A stretch of DNA of 64,000 bases from Paratrimastix pyriformis. Its lineage: Eukaryota > Preaxostyla > Paratrimastigidae. A model generated the notes under the pieces. The model made no database searches. It was not told the DNA's origin and saw only the letters and a program-made list of their open reading frames with translations. A program made the position numbers and the translations under genes. Of the stretch, positions 43,484 to 53,799 are shown one piece after another. The first letter of the stretch is position 1. Each line of letters starts with the position of its first letter. The DNA is taken from NCBI GenBank assembly GCA_027972325.1, contig JAPMOS010000040.1:1-64000 (forward strand), in the 5' to 3' direction.

Positions 43484-44126
43484 TCTGGTTCTCTTTATGA
43501 TCCGAAATTAGAGAAAAACAGGCTCGACGTTTTCTCTCGAAAAAAGGAGGAGGAAGTGCGTAAGGGTGAAGCAAGGTCGCGAAGTGCGTGTGCCAGCGGA
43601 CATTCGTGGTGTCAGCGTGTGCCAGCGGACGTCAAGGAGGGATCGAAAAGGAGAAATGAAGTCTGTTTTTTTTAACGTCGTCCCATAATTTTTTGGATGC
43701 TGTTCCACCGTCAAAAGGGCTGCGGAGGGTGTGAGGACTCACGGCAAGGTTCTCCAGAAGATTAGCCTCTCCGACCTCTTGCCTGTTGCCAACCGTGGGC
43801 CTTTGGGAAGGGAGCAACGTGTGTGGGGGTGGTGGATTCAGGGGCCAGTACGCCTGTCCTACCGAGGTGGTAGGTCATGGTGGATGGGTTCCGCCCCCCC
43901 TCAGGCTGGGTTCGGGAATATTTTTCGTTCTAACTGTTCTCGTCTTTTGCTTCCGTCGCCCCCTTTCATTGTTCCTCGTGTCCCGTGTCTCAGTGTTGGA
44001 TCCTTTTGTCCCCCCCCTTGCCCCGTTCTTTCTTTTGATGTTCCTTCTGTTTGCTGTCAAGTGTTTGAACGATTCTGTTTCCTGGCGACATTCCAGTCTC
44101 TCTCTTTCCCGCCATGCCGTCTGTGC
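43484..44126 (+). other. E2 3' UTR
   Basis: Noncoding stretch after the E2 stop. It holds a 13-bp direct repeat (GTGTGCCAGCGGAC, near 43588 and 43617) and, from 43758, the segment that is inverted at 42197-42566. It runs into the shared 3'-end motif. Confidence 0.6.
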
Positions 44127-44154
44127 GCCTACCCCTGAGGGGGTGTAGGTCGGC

Positions 44155-44178
44155 ATGTTACCCGCCGGTTTCGACCGG
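44155..44178 (+). promoter_or_regulatory. 3'-end UUCG-type hairpin and GTTACCC box of E2
   Basis: ATGTTACCCG then CCGGT-TTCG-ACCGG, with TAGTATGA and (CA)n about 70 bp downstream. Copies at 24123-24146 (inverted) and 59869-59892. Confidence 0.78.
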
Positions 44179-44659
44179 ATTAACGGATTTTCTTCTGTTT
44201 CAGTTTTCTGTGTTTTGCGCGCAGTTACTGGCAGTCGAAATAGTATGACACACACACACCGGGAGCGCGAAGAGTGGAGGCCGACTAAGAGGGGCGTCCG
44301 AAGGAGGGAGAAGTGCTTTATAACTGGAGGGGGATTTCAGAAGGTGTGATAAAGTCGCTGGGAGACTGCGGAGACGATGTGGGTTTAGGGAAATATACGC
44401 GAACGACTGCAGACTGGCTGCAGAGTTGGGGATTGTGGATGAAGAGACCCAGAGGGAGATTGGGAGCGAACTGGGTGGACTGAGAAGAACCATGCAGGTA
44501 GCGATCAAGCAACAGAAGAAGAACGAGAAAAACGAGGAAGGGATGGCTGAAGGGACGTAGGCCGAGTGTCGGCGGTGACCGCCCCTTGTGGGCGCGAGCC
44601 GACCCATGACCGTTCCTTCTTGCGAGCTTGTCTCGCGAGGAGGGCGGACCGGGAGGTCT

Positions 44660-44683
44660 ATGTTACCCGCGGGCTTCGGCCCG
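44660..44683 (+). promoter_or_regulatory. 3'-end UUCG hairpin and GTTACCC box of LINE-B2
   Basis: ATGTTACCCG then CGGGC-TTCG-GCCCG, a second stem (ACTTGGCGTAAGCCGGGAAGT), ATCC and (CA)n. Unit 2 copy at 60374-60397. Confidence 0.82.
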
Positions 44684-44713
44684 ATAACGGACTTGGCGTA
44701 AGCCGGGAAGTAT

Positions 44714-44855
<142 letters not shown>

Positions 44856-45109
44856 ATGATCTTTGAGCCTGTTGGGTATACAGTGCTAAGAGGAAAAAAA
44901 ACGCACGCACGAAATCTTACTGGCGGCGTCCTCCTCCTATCGCGCTGTCGTGGCTCGTCCCACCCCTGCGCGGATCAGGGCGACCCGTGAAGGTGTCGTA
45001 GGGGGATGGAGAAATCCACTTGGGGCTGCGGCCGGGCGGTGGATCTGGGTGCTGGCTCGGTCCCTGCGGTCACTGTCGCGCATGAGGAACAGTGCCAGTA
45101 TGCTCCGCG

Positions 45110-45895
45110 TCAAGTCCCCGCTGATCCTCCGCAGGCCTCGCAGAGCGTCTTGTGTTCAGTGCCAGGGACGAGCTGGAGGAGGTCCCGAACCGACTGTCCC
45201 GGGATGCACCCGGTGGCCCCGAAGAGAAGGGGCTCGGTTGTCGAACCCCGCCGCCTGGCAGTAGCCCCGATACTGGGCGAGCTTCCCGTCCCGCGCTTTT
45301 GCCAGGTCCTCGTCCCGCACGGCAGTGGTGACGGCCAGCTCGATGACAGTGGGGTCTCCGGCCCTCCCTCGCCGGGGCACACCAGCAGGTCGGGTCGGAG
45401 GTGGCGCAGGTGGGCCGGGATTCGCGCCTGGAGCTCCTCCGGGATCTGGGTTGCCTTGCGTGCGTTGGCTGCCGAGTCGTGGACGACCACCTTCAGGCCG
45501 GCGGCCGTGAGGGCCCTGGCCAAGGCCCGGAGCACCTGGTCATGGCGCTTCACATAGAATAGCCGGAAGTGGCGGCAGCCCCCAGGAGGTGGCTCTGGGT
45601 CTCCACGGTCCCGCACCCGAATGGACAGAGCGCGGATCCCCGGCCCCCCCGAGCCGGGCCTTGACCTGATTGACCCCCAGAAGGCCTGGCACTTGGCTGC
45701 ACACAGCTTGCGCACCGTGGAGAGTGGCTCGCCGCGCCTGGTCCACCAGGTGTTGCTGACCCGGGCCGAGATGGGTTCAAGTGGGTGGTAGGCGTACGGA
45801 CACGCCAGCCAGTCGCGTGCCTCCTCCTCCTCGTGGGCCAGCCTTGCCAGGGTCGTGAGCAGTGAGCGTGTGAGGAATTTGTGCGAGAAGGGCAA
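45110..45895 (-). pseudogene. LINE-C zinc finger and restriction-like endonuclease, copy 1
   Basis: The minus strand reads ALCPFGCGTVETQSHLLG (45625-45577), RHFRLFYVKRHDQVL, LRPDLLVCPGEGG (about 45400-45370), TVIELAV (45351-45332) and KARDGKLAQYRGY (about 45295-45260). CCHC-like finger, then PD...E-x-A...K-x-x-QY, is the R2-type restriction-like endonuclease. The frame shifts between PDLLV and VIELAV in this copy, while the second copy (63681-62911) reads through. Confidence 0.8.
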
Positions 45896-46049
45896 TGGGG
45901 ACTCGGCTGGGCCTGAGGGCCACTGGGCGGGGCCGATTGGGCCGCAAAGCTCTTGTGTTGGGAATGTGGCCTGGATGCCCCCTCTGTCTGGTGGTCCCCG
46001 AGGCGCGCCGCCTCAGCCAGGCGGTCGGCCAGCTGGTTGCCAGGGATGG

Positions 46050-46450
46050 AGGGGATCACCAGGGCCCCGGGATCCGGTCCACGTGCGCCGGGACGTAGCG
46101 GAGGACCACAGGCTTGGCCACTTGGAGGGCCTCCCGGAGGGCCAGCACCCGCGCGTGCGCAAACTGGATTCGCGTCCACCCCGCCGCAGCGCCCAGGGCA
46201 TACTGGCTGTCCGCACAGATGGCCACCGGCTGGTGTGGAGGAGGCGCCCGTCGGCCCGGGCGGACTTGATGGTGGCCGCGGCGAGCTCCAGCGCGGCTAG
46301 CTCCGCGTCGCCGTTCCCCGCGCCTGTGGGGAGGCGCACGGCGGCCGCGGTCGTCCGGTCTCGGGTCATGAGCACTGCCGCGGCGCCGCCGCCCTGTCCT
46401 TGTTGGAACGATCCGTCCGTGAAGAGGAGCGCCGCATTTCGCGGGACCGT
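46050..46450 (-). pseudogene. LINE-C RNase H domain
   Basis: AALLFTDGSFQQGQGGGAAA, GNGDAELAALELAAATIK, ICADSQYALGAAAG and RYVPAHVDRIPG, followed by IPGNQLADRLAEAA in the neighbouring frame, give all RNase H type I blocks in order. Confidence 0.82.
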
Positions 46451-46639
46451 GCTCAGCCAGCAGAGGTACGTCTGGAGCTCCGTCAGCTTGTTGAGGGCCG
46501 GGTGGCGCTCCGGTGCCTTTCGGGAAAAGAGCTTGGATGCCCGGATGGTCCGCTGCTGGACCGCCCATCGTCCAGCTATGCGACCGATGCGGATCTTCCG
46601 TCGGTCTTCGTACCAGGCCACCCAGGTCCACAGGTCCCA

Positions 46640-47972
46640 GTTGTTGGCCGGTGCCTCGTGTCCCCGTGGTGCTCTCGGTGCCGGAACTCCTCTGCCAGGG
46701 GGACTGCTGCCGCGGCCCAGTGCTCGCGAGCCGCGGGGTCGGTCGGTGGTATCAGGATCCGGCCGATCAGTCCGAGTTTGAGGGTCTCCTCGAGCCGGTC
46801 CAAGTGGGGCCCCCAGCCCCCATGCGCGGCAGGAGTGAAGAGCAGGAGCTCCGGCATGCCCGGCAGGCACCAGCGTTTCCGGGTGGGCGCCATCTCTCGG
46901 GGGTTCAATAGCCAGTTGTTGCACGAGTCCCGGATGCTCCGTTGGACCCCAGCCATCCAGCTTGGGGGCGGGGCAGACAGCGAGGACATGCTGCAGGACG
47001 GGCAAGGCAAGGGAGGCCAGCGTATCGATCTTGGCCAGCGGGGAGGTGGGATGTGCCGATGGCGGTGAGGCGAGCTTCGAATTCGATCCGGGCGGCCTCC
47101 AGCGCCGGCGTCGAGTCCAGCTCCCAGCCCACCTCGACCCCAAGGTAACGGAACGTCCCGCCCAGGGCCAGTGGGGGATCCGGCCGGCCGGCGCGCAGAT
47201 GTCCACGTCCGCAGGTGGGCACTGGCGGCCCTGGCTGGCCACCAGGGCGGCGCACTTGGGAGGTTCAGGTGAAGGCCCGACCAGGCCCCGAACTCCGCGA
47301 TCACTCGCAAGGCTCGGGTCAGGGCCTCCTTGTCGCGCGCGGCCATGGCTAGGTCATCGGCAAATGCCAAAACGAGGAGGCCATCGATCCGGGAGAGCGC
47401 ATGTAGTAGCGGCTCCAGCGCGAGAATGAAGACAGTTGGACTCAAGGGGTCCCCCTGCCGAGTGCCACGGCCCAGCGGGATGGGGGCGCCGGCTTCTCCT
47501 TCAAAGGGCAGGCACATCTCAATGTCGCGGTAAGTGCCCATGATGGCGCGCCGCAGTGTCGGTGGGACCCCACCCCACCGGAGACTGCCTCCAGGGCGTC
47601 CCGCCCCAGGGTCCCGAAAGCATTGGTGATATCGAGAAAAAGTACGCCCGCGAAAGGGGGGCGCTCACGGCGGGCCCTGGTGATCCAGGCCTGCAAGCGG
47701 AGCACGGAGAAGTGGCTCTCCTGGCCCCGGATGAAACCCGCCTGTGCCCCACTGATCCGGCCGGCCCTGAGCAGGAAGTCCTCGAGGCGGCGCGAGAGCA
47801 GGGCTCCGTAGATTCGCGAGAGTTGGGCCGTGAGGACCACATGGCGCCAGCTCCGGATCTCCTCCGGCGGCTTCCCCTTCTTGTGGATGAGGACGGCCAC
47901 GGCCCGGGCCCAGCTGCGCGGGACTGTTCCTTCGGCCAGGCACATGTTGAAGAGGTGGAGCAGGGCGGCCAT
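46640..47972 (-). pseudogene. LINE-C reverse transcriptase
   Basis: Blocks are AVAVLIHKKGKPPEEIRSWR, LSRIYGALLSRRL, SGAQAGFIRGQES, motif A VLFLDITNAFGTLGRD (about 47640-47600), motif B GTRQGDPLSPTVF (47470-47431) and motif C AFADDLAMAA (47372-47341). Thumb-region sequence (LALPVLQHVLAVCPAP) follows in another frame. The N-terminal RT blocks are lost at the unit boundary. Confidence 0.85.
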
Positions 47973-48217
47973 GAACGGGGAGGGGGGGCCGTCCCGGGCA
48001 CGCAGCTCCTCGCCTTCGTCCAGCAGTCGTCGTGTGTGTGTGTGTGTGTGTGTGATACTTCCCAGCTTTCGCCGGGTCCGTGCTCGGGCCGAAGCCCGCG
48101 GGTAACATGAACCCCCCGGTCCGCCCTCCCCGCGAGATAAACTCGCAGGATGGGACGTCCCAAGAGGCCCATGGGTCGGCTACCGTCCCCGAGGGACGGT
48201 CACCGCCGACCCCCGGA

Positions 48218-51200
48218 CTACGTCTCCTCGTTCATCCCTTCTTCATTTTTCTCGTTCTTCTTTCGTTGCATGATCGCCAGCAGCATGGTTTTGCGGAGTG
48301 CACCAATTTCGCTCCCAATCTCCTTTTGGGTGTCTTCATCCACAATCCCCAACTCTGCTGCCAGTCTGCAATCATTCGCGTACATCTCTCGAAATCCGCA
48401 CCGCCTCCGAAGTCTTCCCGCAACTTTCCGCACCACCCCCTCTGAGATCCCCCTCCAGTTGTGGAGCACCTCGCCCTCCTTCGGACGCCCCTCGTAGTCA
48501 GCCTCCACCTTCCGCGCACCCGCCTCTTTCCGAAGCATATTCTCCAAAGCCCACAACGGGGCAGGATCCATCGGAAATCTCTCCCGGGCCCTCTGGTTCT
48601 CAAAGAGCAGGATGCCCACGTCGAACGGGGCCTTCCCCGCACCTTTCTCCCCTGTCCGCCAGAAGCTCGGCAGCCAGAAGCCGAAACCCCCTTCCTCAAT
48701 GATAAACAGCTCCTTCAATCGCATGTCCCCCCTCAAGGCCAATCCGACGCCATGCTGCGCCTCCATTCCCTGCACCGGCCGCGTCCGGTTGGGCTTACCC
48801 ACCCCGTACGGGACGATTGCGATGCATCGGAAAGCTCTCTTCCCAGCTCTTCCCATTGGACTCTCTGCCCAATCGCCAATTGCCTTAAATAATCGGTCCA
48901 TCTCTTCCTGGGGGTTGTACTCCGGGTTGGCAAAGATGAGGAGGTCACGATTCTCCTTGAACAGCCCATATCCATCCAGTCTTCCACCCAAAAAACAATC
49001 ATCTTTGCTGGGTGTTCTGAATTCGGGGAAGCTCAAATCGGCATTCCCAGGATGCGAGAATGCCATCGTTGTCAAACTGCCTGCTTGTCTGAGCAGAGAG
49101 GACACCACGTGGGGGGTCGTCCACTGGTTTCGCAGGGTGCTCTTGTGGGTCTGCCCTTCTGCCATCTCCGTGCTCACTCCATCCGCGTACCGATCGCACA
49201 GGTTCGCCACTTCTGTTGAAAATGTTTCCCAGAAGCTGTCCCAGGTTCGGGCGCGGTACCAGCGCCCCCGCGATCGCTCGATGAGCTCCCAGAGTCTGTC
49301 CATCGCTATCTGCTTACCTCTCACCTGCACACTTCGGCCCATAGGCTCCACCCATTTTTCTTGGAGCAATTGTTCTGCATCTTCTGCTCCTTCCCCCTTG
49401 TCCAGCCACGCGATCAGTTTGATCGCGTTGGCACCACTCCACCTTTCCGCGACACTGCCCATCATCGAAGGGCATTCGAAAACCAAATGGTTTGTACAAT
49501 CTCTCGCCCCACACCAACATTTCCCATCCCCTTCACCATTGATGTAGAATCTGATGTTGGCCGTGATGTAACGCTGCAAGATTGCCATCATGGCCAGTCT
49601 GCCCGACATTTCGCATCGCATGGTCTGCGTATTTATTCCGCCATTTCCCGTCTGAGCATTGATGACCACTAGTGCATTCTTGCACTTCTGGGCTGTCCTG
49701 AAGATGCGCCCTTTGCGGCCCCACTCTTTTAGGTTTTCACGAAAATCTCCCTCCACCGTCTTTCCATCGCTCCGCCGGACAAGCCGAAATCCCCAGGTCT
49801 GCTCTTGCGGCTCCTTGGTGCTCTCCAGTTTTATACTCTGGCCTGCAATCTTGTCCGCCAACCTATTCCCCTCCGCATCCAGCGATGCCCCTGTCTCCTG
49901 GTGCCCCTTTACCCAAACCAGCCTGACCTCGCCCCTATGTTCCTCCAAGATTCGTTGGCCCCTCCGAAGAAGACCCTCAGCCTTCGACTCGATTAGGTCG
50001 GTCGGCGTCCAGTCTCTCCTCATCAGCCCTTCCACCCATCCCTTTGCCACCTTGCTGTCCGTGCGCACCTCCACGTTTGCATCCTGTCCCACCCTGATGG
50101 CCTCCAGGATGGCCTCAAGCTCTGCCTCATTGTTTGTTTGCCCCCTGCCCGTGCACCTTCTTCCAACCCGCACTGCCAGCACCCCGTTGGGCAGCCGCTC
50201 CACCACCGCCAGTGCCGCTCGCCGGTCCTTCTTCTTCCTGGATGCACTACCGTCCGTATAGAATGTCCGCCACTTGAGTTCGGGCTCCTCTACCCGCACT
50301 TCCACCTCGTCGCATTCCGCTCGCAGCGCCTCCATTCTGCTCCTCATGCCGCCATCTTTGTTTCCCTCCTGCTTCAGGCGCCCCCTTGTTGCATTCGTCG
50401 TCCCACTCGCCCCTACCTTCTCTTTTTTACCCTCCCTGTCGCCCTGCGTCTTTCTCCGACACGTCGCCGGCACCACCACCGAGAGCTTCCCACTCTGCCC
50501 CAAAGCCAACTTGGTCTGCTTCTTCCCCTTCTTTGCTTCTCCAGTCTTGCAGCCGGCTCCATTGACCTTGTCCTCGCCATTCCTCTGCTTCAATGCCCTC
50601 TGGCTCCCCTCCCTCGCTCTCTCCATCCTTGCTTTCTCTCTTTCCTTCTCCGCCGCCTCTTCCTCTCTAATCCGCCTCGCCAGCTTCACGTACTCCGTCT
50701 CCACTCTGTTCCCCCAGACGCAGACCCGCTCCATGATGGCTTTGACATACTGTGGCTTCCTGCCCTTCCACTGGAACCTACCCCCCACTATCAGGTCTGC
50801 CACGCTCCTGATCCCCCTCCTCATCAGTGTTTGTCTGTGTTGCTTGGTGATCCTGTGCGGGCTTGCCAATTCCTCCAGTGTTGTTGGCATCCCATACCCC
50901 TGCTCCTCTTTCAGCTCCTCGCCCTCCCTGAGAATGGCCAGATCATTCCTGGACATGACCTGCAGCATCCCCGAGAGGATGCCAGGCATCTTCTCCTTTC
51001 CGTGGAGCCTTACCCACTTACCCGGGTCATCCAGCAGGGGTTCACTTGTGGTCCACAACTTCTGAAGAAGTGCAATCTCCTCACGGAGCATCACCCCACA
51101 TCCTTGCTCATCCGCCACTCTCCCCAACAACTGTGTCAGCACCATCATATCATGCACATCCACCGGGTCCTTCAGGCCCATGCCCCCTTCATCCTCCGGG

Positions 51201-52528
51201 AAGAAAAGCACCTCCGCCGGATCGCACTTCCCCAGACAGCCACCAATCTCCCTAAAGACCCTCGCATATCTTTGCCGTAGGATCTCCAAGTCCTTCTTTG
51301 GCATGGGGCACTGTCTGGCCGTGTACTGGAGGCACGTCGACACGCACTCGTTGATCATCTGCACCATCAACCTCGGGGGGACCTTCTTGTCCATCAGCCT
51401 GTGCAGCCTCCCGCACATTTTCTGGATAACCTTCTCCGTGTTGACCTTCATGTTCATCTCCTCGTCTATCCAAATCCCCAGGTATCGGATGGCCCCACCC
51501 TTCTGCTGGACCTTGATGACTCGACCCTCACCCAGGTCCAGGTCCGTCTTGCTCTTCACCCCCCCACACAGGTAGTCACACTTGGTCCACGACAGCTGCA
51601 TGCCCGCCTCCTCCACCTTCCGTCTCACTGTGTTGACCAACCGGACCATCTGCTCCTTGGTTCGAGTGACCAGCATAACATCGTCAGCAAAGGCAAGGAC
51701 TTTCACCTTCCTCCCACTATCCAGGATATACCCACCTTCCTGCTTTCGCACCTCTGCCAGCACTTCCTCCATGAATGAGATAAAGAGCAGACACGAAAGC
51801 GGGTCCCCCTGGCTGATACCCCTTTCTATGTCGTAGCTCTCTGTCAGTCCGTACCCTGTGATCACTCTCGCCTTCCTTCCCTCGTACAGACTATCTACGT
51901 ACCTGATGAATGCCTCCTCAACCCCCATCCGTCTCAACCCCCTCCTCAGTGCGTCCATGTCCACCGTGTCGTATGCTTTTTTTATGTCCAATGAGCACAT
52001 ATGGAACTCTCGACCTCCCATAATTTTCGAGTCAGTGAGCACTCCCATAATCTCTGCGATTGGGGTCTCAATCCTCCGACCCCTCAAGAATCCAAACTGC
52101 TCCGCCCCAAACACTTGCTTCTCTACGCACCAGTCTTGAAACCGCGACGCCACCACCACCTGCAGCCCCTTCAGAAAAACTTGGATCAAAGTGATCGGTC
52201 TCCTTCCTGCCGGGTCCCCCGGGTGCTCCGTCTGCGATTTCGTGGCCATAAACACCGAGCTAATCTTGAGCTCCTGCGGCACCTCACTCTTTTCCAGCAT
52301 CTCATTATATCTCCTTCTCATCCACTCCTTGATCTCATCCTGACAGGCGTGAATGTCCGGGCCCGCTGCCTTGCCATCTGGGAGTGCTCCCAGGATCGTT
52401 TCAACGTCATGCATGGTAAGGGGGGCCATGATGACCCTCTCCTCCTCCTGAGACCTTCCCACCGGTGCCTGCTTCATTCCGCCCATCGGCATCACTCTCC
52501 TTGCCAGGTCCGCCATGAATTCCTCCAT
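48218..52528 (-). CDS. LINE-B ORF2: RT, RNase H, Cys/His motif and methyltransferase-like C-terminus
   Basis: 1436 codons are open. Residues about 30-370 are RT (AAGPDIHACQDEI, GRRPITLIQVF, motif A LDIKKAYDTVD, motif B GISQGDPLSC, motif C AFADDVML at about 281, LGIWIDEE). Residues about 755-895 are RNase H (YTDGSA, TNNEAELEAI, VRTDSKVAKG, VWVKGHQETG, GNRLAD). Around 1005-1020 is CWCGARDCTNHLVFECP. Residues about 1140-1345 form a domain with SFPEFRTPSKDDCFLGG, IFANPEYNPQEEM (about 1200), RAFRCIAIVP and FDVGILLFEN. Block order there resembles PCIF1-like N6-adenine methyltransferases (FGS-G, NPP[FY]-EE-M, IVP, VxFLQN). The real ORF2 start is upstream at the endonuclease ATG (53799); the Met at 52528 is only where the frame reopens. 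Confidence 0.88.
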   Translation of the reverse strand: MEEFMADLARRVMPMGGMKQAPVGRSQEEERVIMAPLTMHDVETILGALPDGKAAGPDIHACQDEIKEWMRRRYNEMLEKSEVPQELKISSVFMATKSQTEHPGDPAGRRPITLIQVFLKGLQVVVASRFQDWCVEKQVFGAEQFGFLRGRRIETPIAEIMGVLTDSKIMGGREFHMCSLDIKKAYDTVDMDALRRGLRRMGVEEAFIRYVDSLYEGRKARVITGYGLTESYDIERGISQGDPLSCLLFISFMEEVLAEVRKQEGGYILDSGRKVKVLAFADDVMLVTRTKEQMVRLVNTVRRKVEEAGMQLSWTKCDYLCGGVKSKTDLDLGEGRVIKVQQKGGAIRYLGIWIDEEMNMKVNTEKVIQKMCGRLHRLMDKKVPPRLMVQMINECVSTCLQYTARQCPMPKKDLEILRQRYARVFREIGGCLGKCDPAEVLFFPEDEGGMGLKDPVDVHDMMVLTQLLGRVADEQGCGVMLREEIALLQKLWTTSEPLLDDPGKWVRLHGKEKMPGILSGMLQVMSRNDLAILREGEELKEEQGYGMPTTLEELASPHRITKQHRQTLMRRGIRSVADLIVGGRFQWKGRKPQYVKAIMERVCVWGNRVETEYVKLARRIREEEAAEKEREKARMERAREGSQRALKQRNGEDKVNGAGCKTGEAKKGKKQTKLALGQSGKLSVVVPATCRRKTQGDREGKKEKVGASGTTNATRGRLKQEGNKDGGMRSRMEALRAECDEVEVRVEEPELKWRTFYTDGSASRKKKDRRAALAVVERLPNGVLAVRVGRRCTGRGQTNNEAELEAILEAIRVGQDANVEVRTDSKVAKGWVEGLMRRDWTPTDLIESKAEGLLRRGQRILEEHRGEVRLVWVKGHQETGASLDAEGNRLADKIAGQSIKLESTKEPQEQTWGFRLVRRSDGKTVEGDFRENLKEWGRKGRIFRTAQKCKNALVVINAQTGNGGINTQTMRCEMSGRLAMMAILQRYITANIRFYINGEGDGKCWCGARDCTNHLVFECPSMMGSVAERWSGANAIKLIAWLDKGEGAEDAEQLLQEKWVEPMGRSVQVRGKQIAMDRLWELIERSRGRWYRARTWDSFWETFSTEVANLCDRYADGVSTEMAEGQTHKSTLRNQWTTPHVVSSLLRQAGSLTTMAFSHPGNADLSFPEFRTPSKDDCFLGGRLDGYGLFKENRDLLIFANPEYNPQEEMDRLFKAIGDWAESPMGRAGKRAFRCIAIVPYGVGKPNRTRPVQGMEAQHGVGLALRGDMRLKELFIIEEGGFGFWLPSFWRTGEKGAGKAPFDVGILLFENQRARERFPMDPAPLWALENMLRKEAGARKVEADYEGRPKEGEVLHNWRGISEGVVRKVAGRLRRRCGFREMYANDCRLAAELGIVDEDTQKEIGSEIGALRKTMLLAIMQRKKNEKNEEGMNEET

Positions 52529-53799
52529 CCCTCTTCACCAATTCTGGATCTGTCACCACCTTATCCACCTTGCCTTCACCGTTCTTGGTGGCATACGCCG
52601 TGACGGGCGCCACCCCGTCAGTCATTATGCCCTTATATATCCGTTTGCGTTTTCCCTCCAACGCCCTGTCCCGCTTCTTGTAGTGCATGCTTCTCATCTT
52701 TGCCAATTGGCGCTGCATCTCCCTCCTCCTTTCCGAGTCCCTCTCCTCCACCGCCCTCCGCCGCAGCTTCCTCATGCGGTGGGGCTCAGGTCCCGATCCG
52801 TATTTGTAACCTCCCGGTACCCAAACACATGCCCCGCCGTTTCCCTCAGGATCCGACCCATCTGTTCGAATGACAGCTCCTCCCCTTCCCCGATGCCTTT
52901 CGAATCATCTCCGCCACCTTCCTCCTATATGAGCCCATCTTCTCCACCAACACATCGTACTCTTCTCCCTTTTCACGCAGCAACGCGTCCAAGTCCGACC
53001 TGGACGGGCAAATGGCCACCTTCCTCCTTGTCGTCCCCGCCCATGCCGGCAGCATGTTCCTCAAGTCAGTCACGACCATGTGATGGTCTGTAACTTCGCT
53101 CCACTGTATCTCCTCATTTCTCCATACCCATAGGTTATCGAGCATCCTTGCCATCGTCCTTGCGTTGCGAGGCAAAGGTCCAACCGAGCCACCCTTTCAT
53201 CCCCGGCTGCTTGTCCTTCTCCTCTGCATCCCCCTTCTTGTTCCGCACAAACGTGATCTCATTCTCCTTGCCTACCATCTTCGCCGTGTCATACAGTCCC
53301 AACTTCTCATGCTCTCCGACTTCCTTGGCCCAGCTATTCGCATCCGTGTACACCACCACTCCCCTTCCCTCTGCCGCCCCCTCCGCCATGCACTCATCCA
53401 GCCTTTCAATAATCACCTTCCTGACCCTCTCCTTGTCATCTCCTCCCCAGTCGGATAGTACATATTCACCAGCCGGAGGTTGGTCTTTCCCTCCGACCAG
53501 TCCATGTACATCAAATAGCCCGGCAGGACCTCCGTGACACGACGCACCGCCATCTGCAGGGTCCGTCTATATCCTATCATCACCCCCCCTTGGGGTGACG
53601 CTCCACCGCATTCTCCACCACCGAACTCCTCCACCGCCATCCCTCATCCACTTCTCCTCCAACTGCTCCTTATTCGCCTTCGTCCCTTTGTTTCTTGCAA
53701 CAGGGCAATGTCTACCCGTCCTACCCGCAACAGGTCCGCCACATTACTTCGCTTCCACTCTGACCCAAGTCCTCGCACATTCCACCCTGCCACCCGCAT
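52529..53799 (-). pseudogene. LINE-B copy 2 ORF2 5' part: APE endonuclease
   Basis: The ATG at 53799 matches the copy 1 start MRVAGWNVRG. Recognisable pieces are GGVMIGYRRTLQMAVRRVTE, LRLVNMYYPTG, VVYTDANSWAKEV and WSEVTDHHMVV, in different frames. The breaks coincide with one-base length differences from copy 1 (for example in CCC or GGG runs near 52530, 53150, 53230, 53370 and 53590). The basic linker before RT is at 52775-52600. Confidence 0.78.

Larger units (their letters stand above)
42567..44260 (+). mobile_element. E2 unit, 5'-truncated, with (CA)n-type 3' end
   Basis: This starts a few bases before the intron of the E gene and runs through the coding exon (to 43483), a 780-bp 3' UTR, GTTACCCGCC, the hairpin CCGGT-TTCG-ACCGG (44165-44178), TAGTATGA and a short (CA)n (44248-44260). 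The retroposon-type 3' end argues that E is an element-encoded gene or a host gene captured by such an end. Retention of an intron argues against simple retrocopying of spliced mRNA. A second copy lies at 58291-59974. Confidence 0.65.

Noticed and set aside
42197-44126. DNA transposon with 370-bp terminal inverted repeats carrying E2
   Set aside because: The arms are explained by two opposite E-family 3' UTR copies, there is no transposase, and the left arm continues beyond LINE-B at 24041.
48218-50261. Plus-strand ORFs of 200-380 codons opposite LINE-B ORF2
   Set aside because: They mirror the well-supported minus-strand ORF2, have no domain of their own, and recur identically in both LINE-B copies as shadows.
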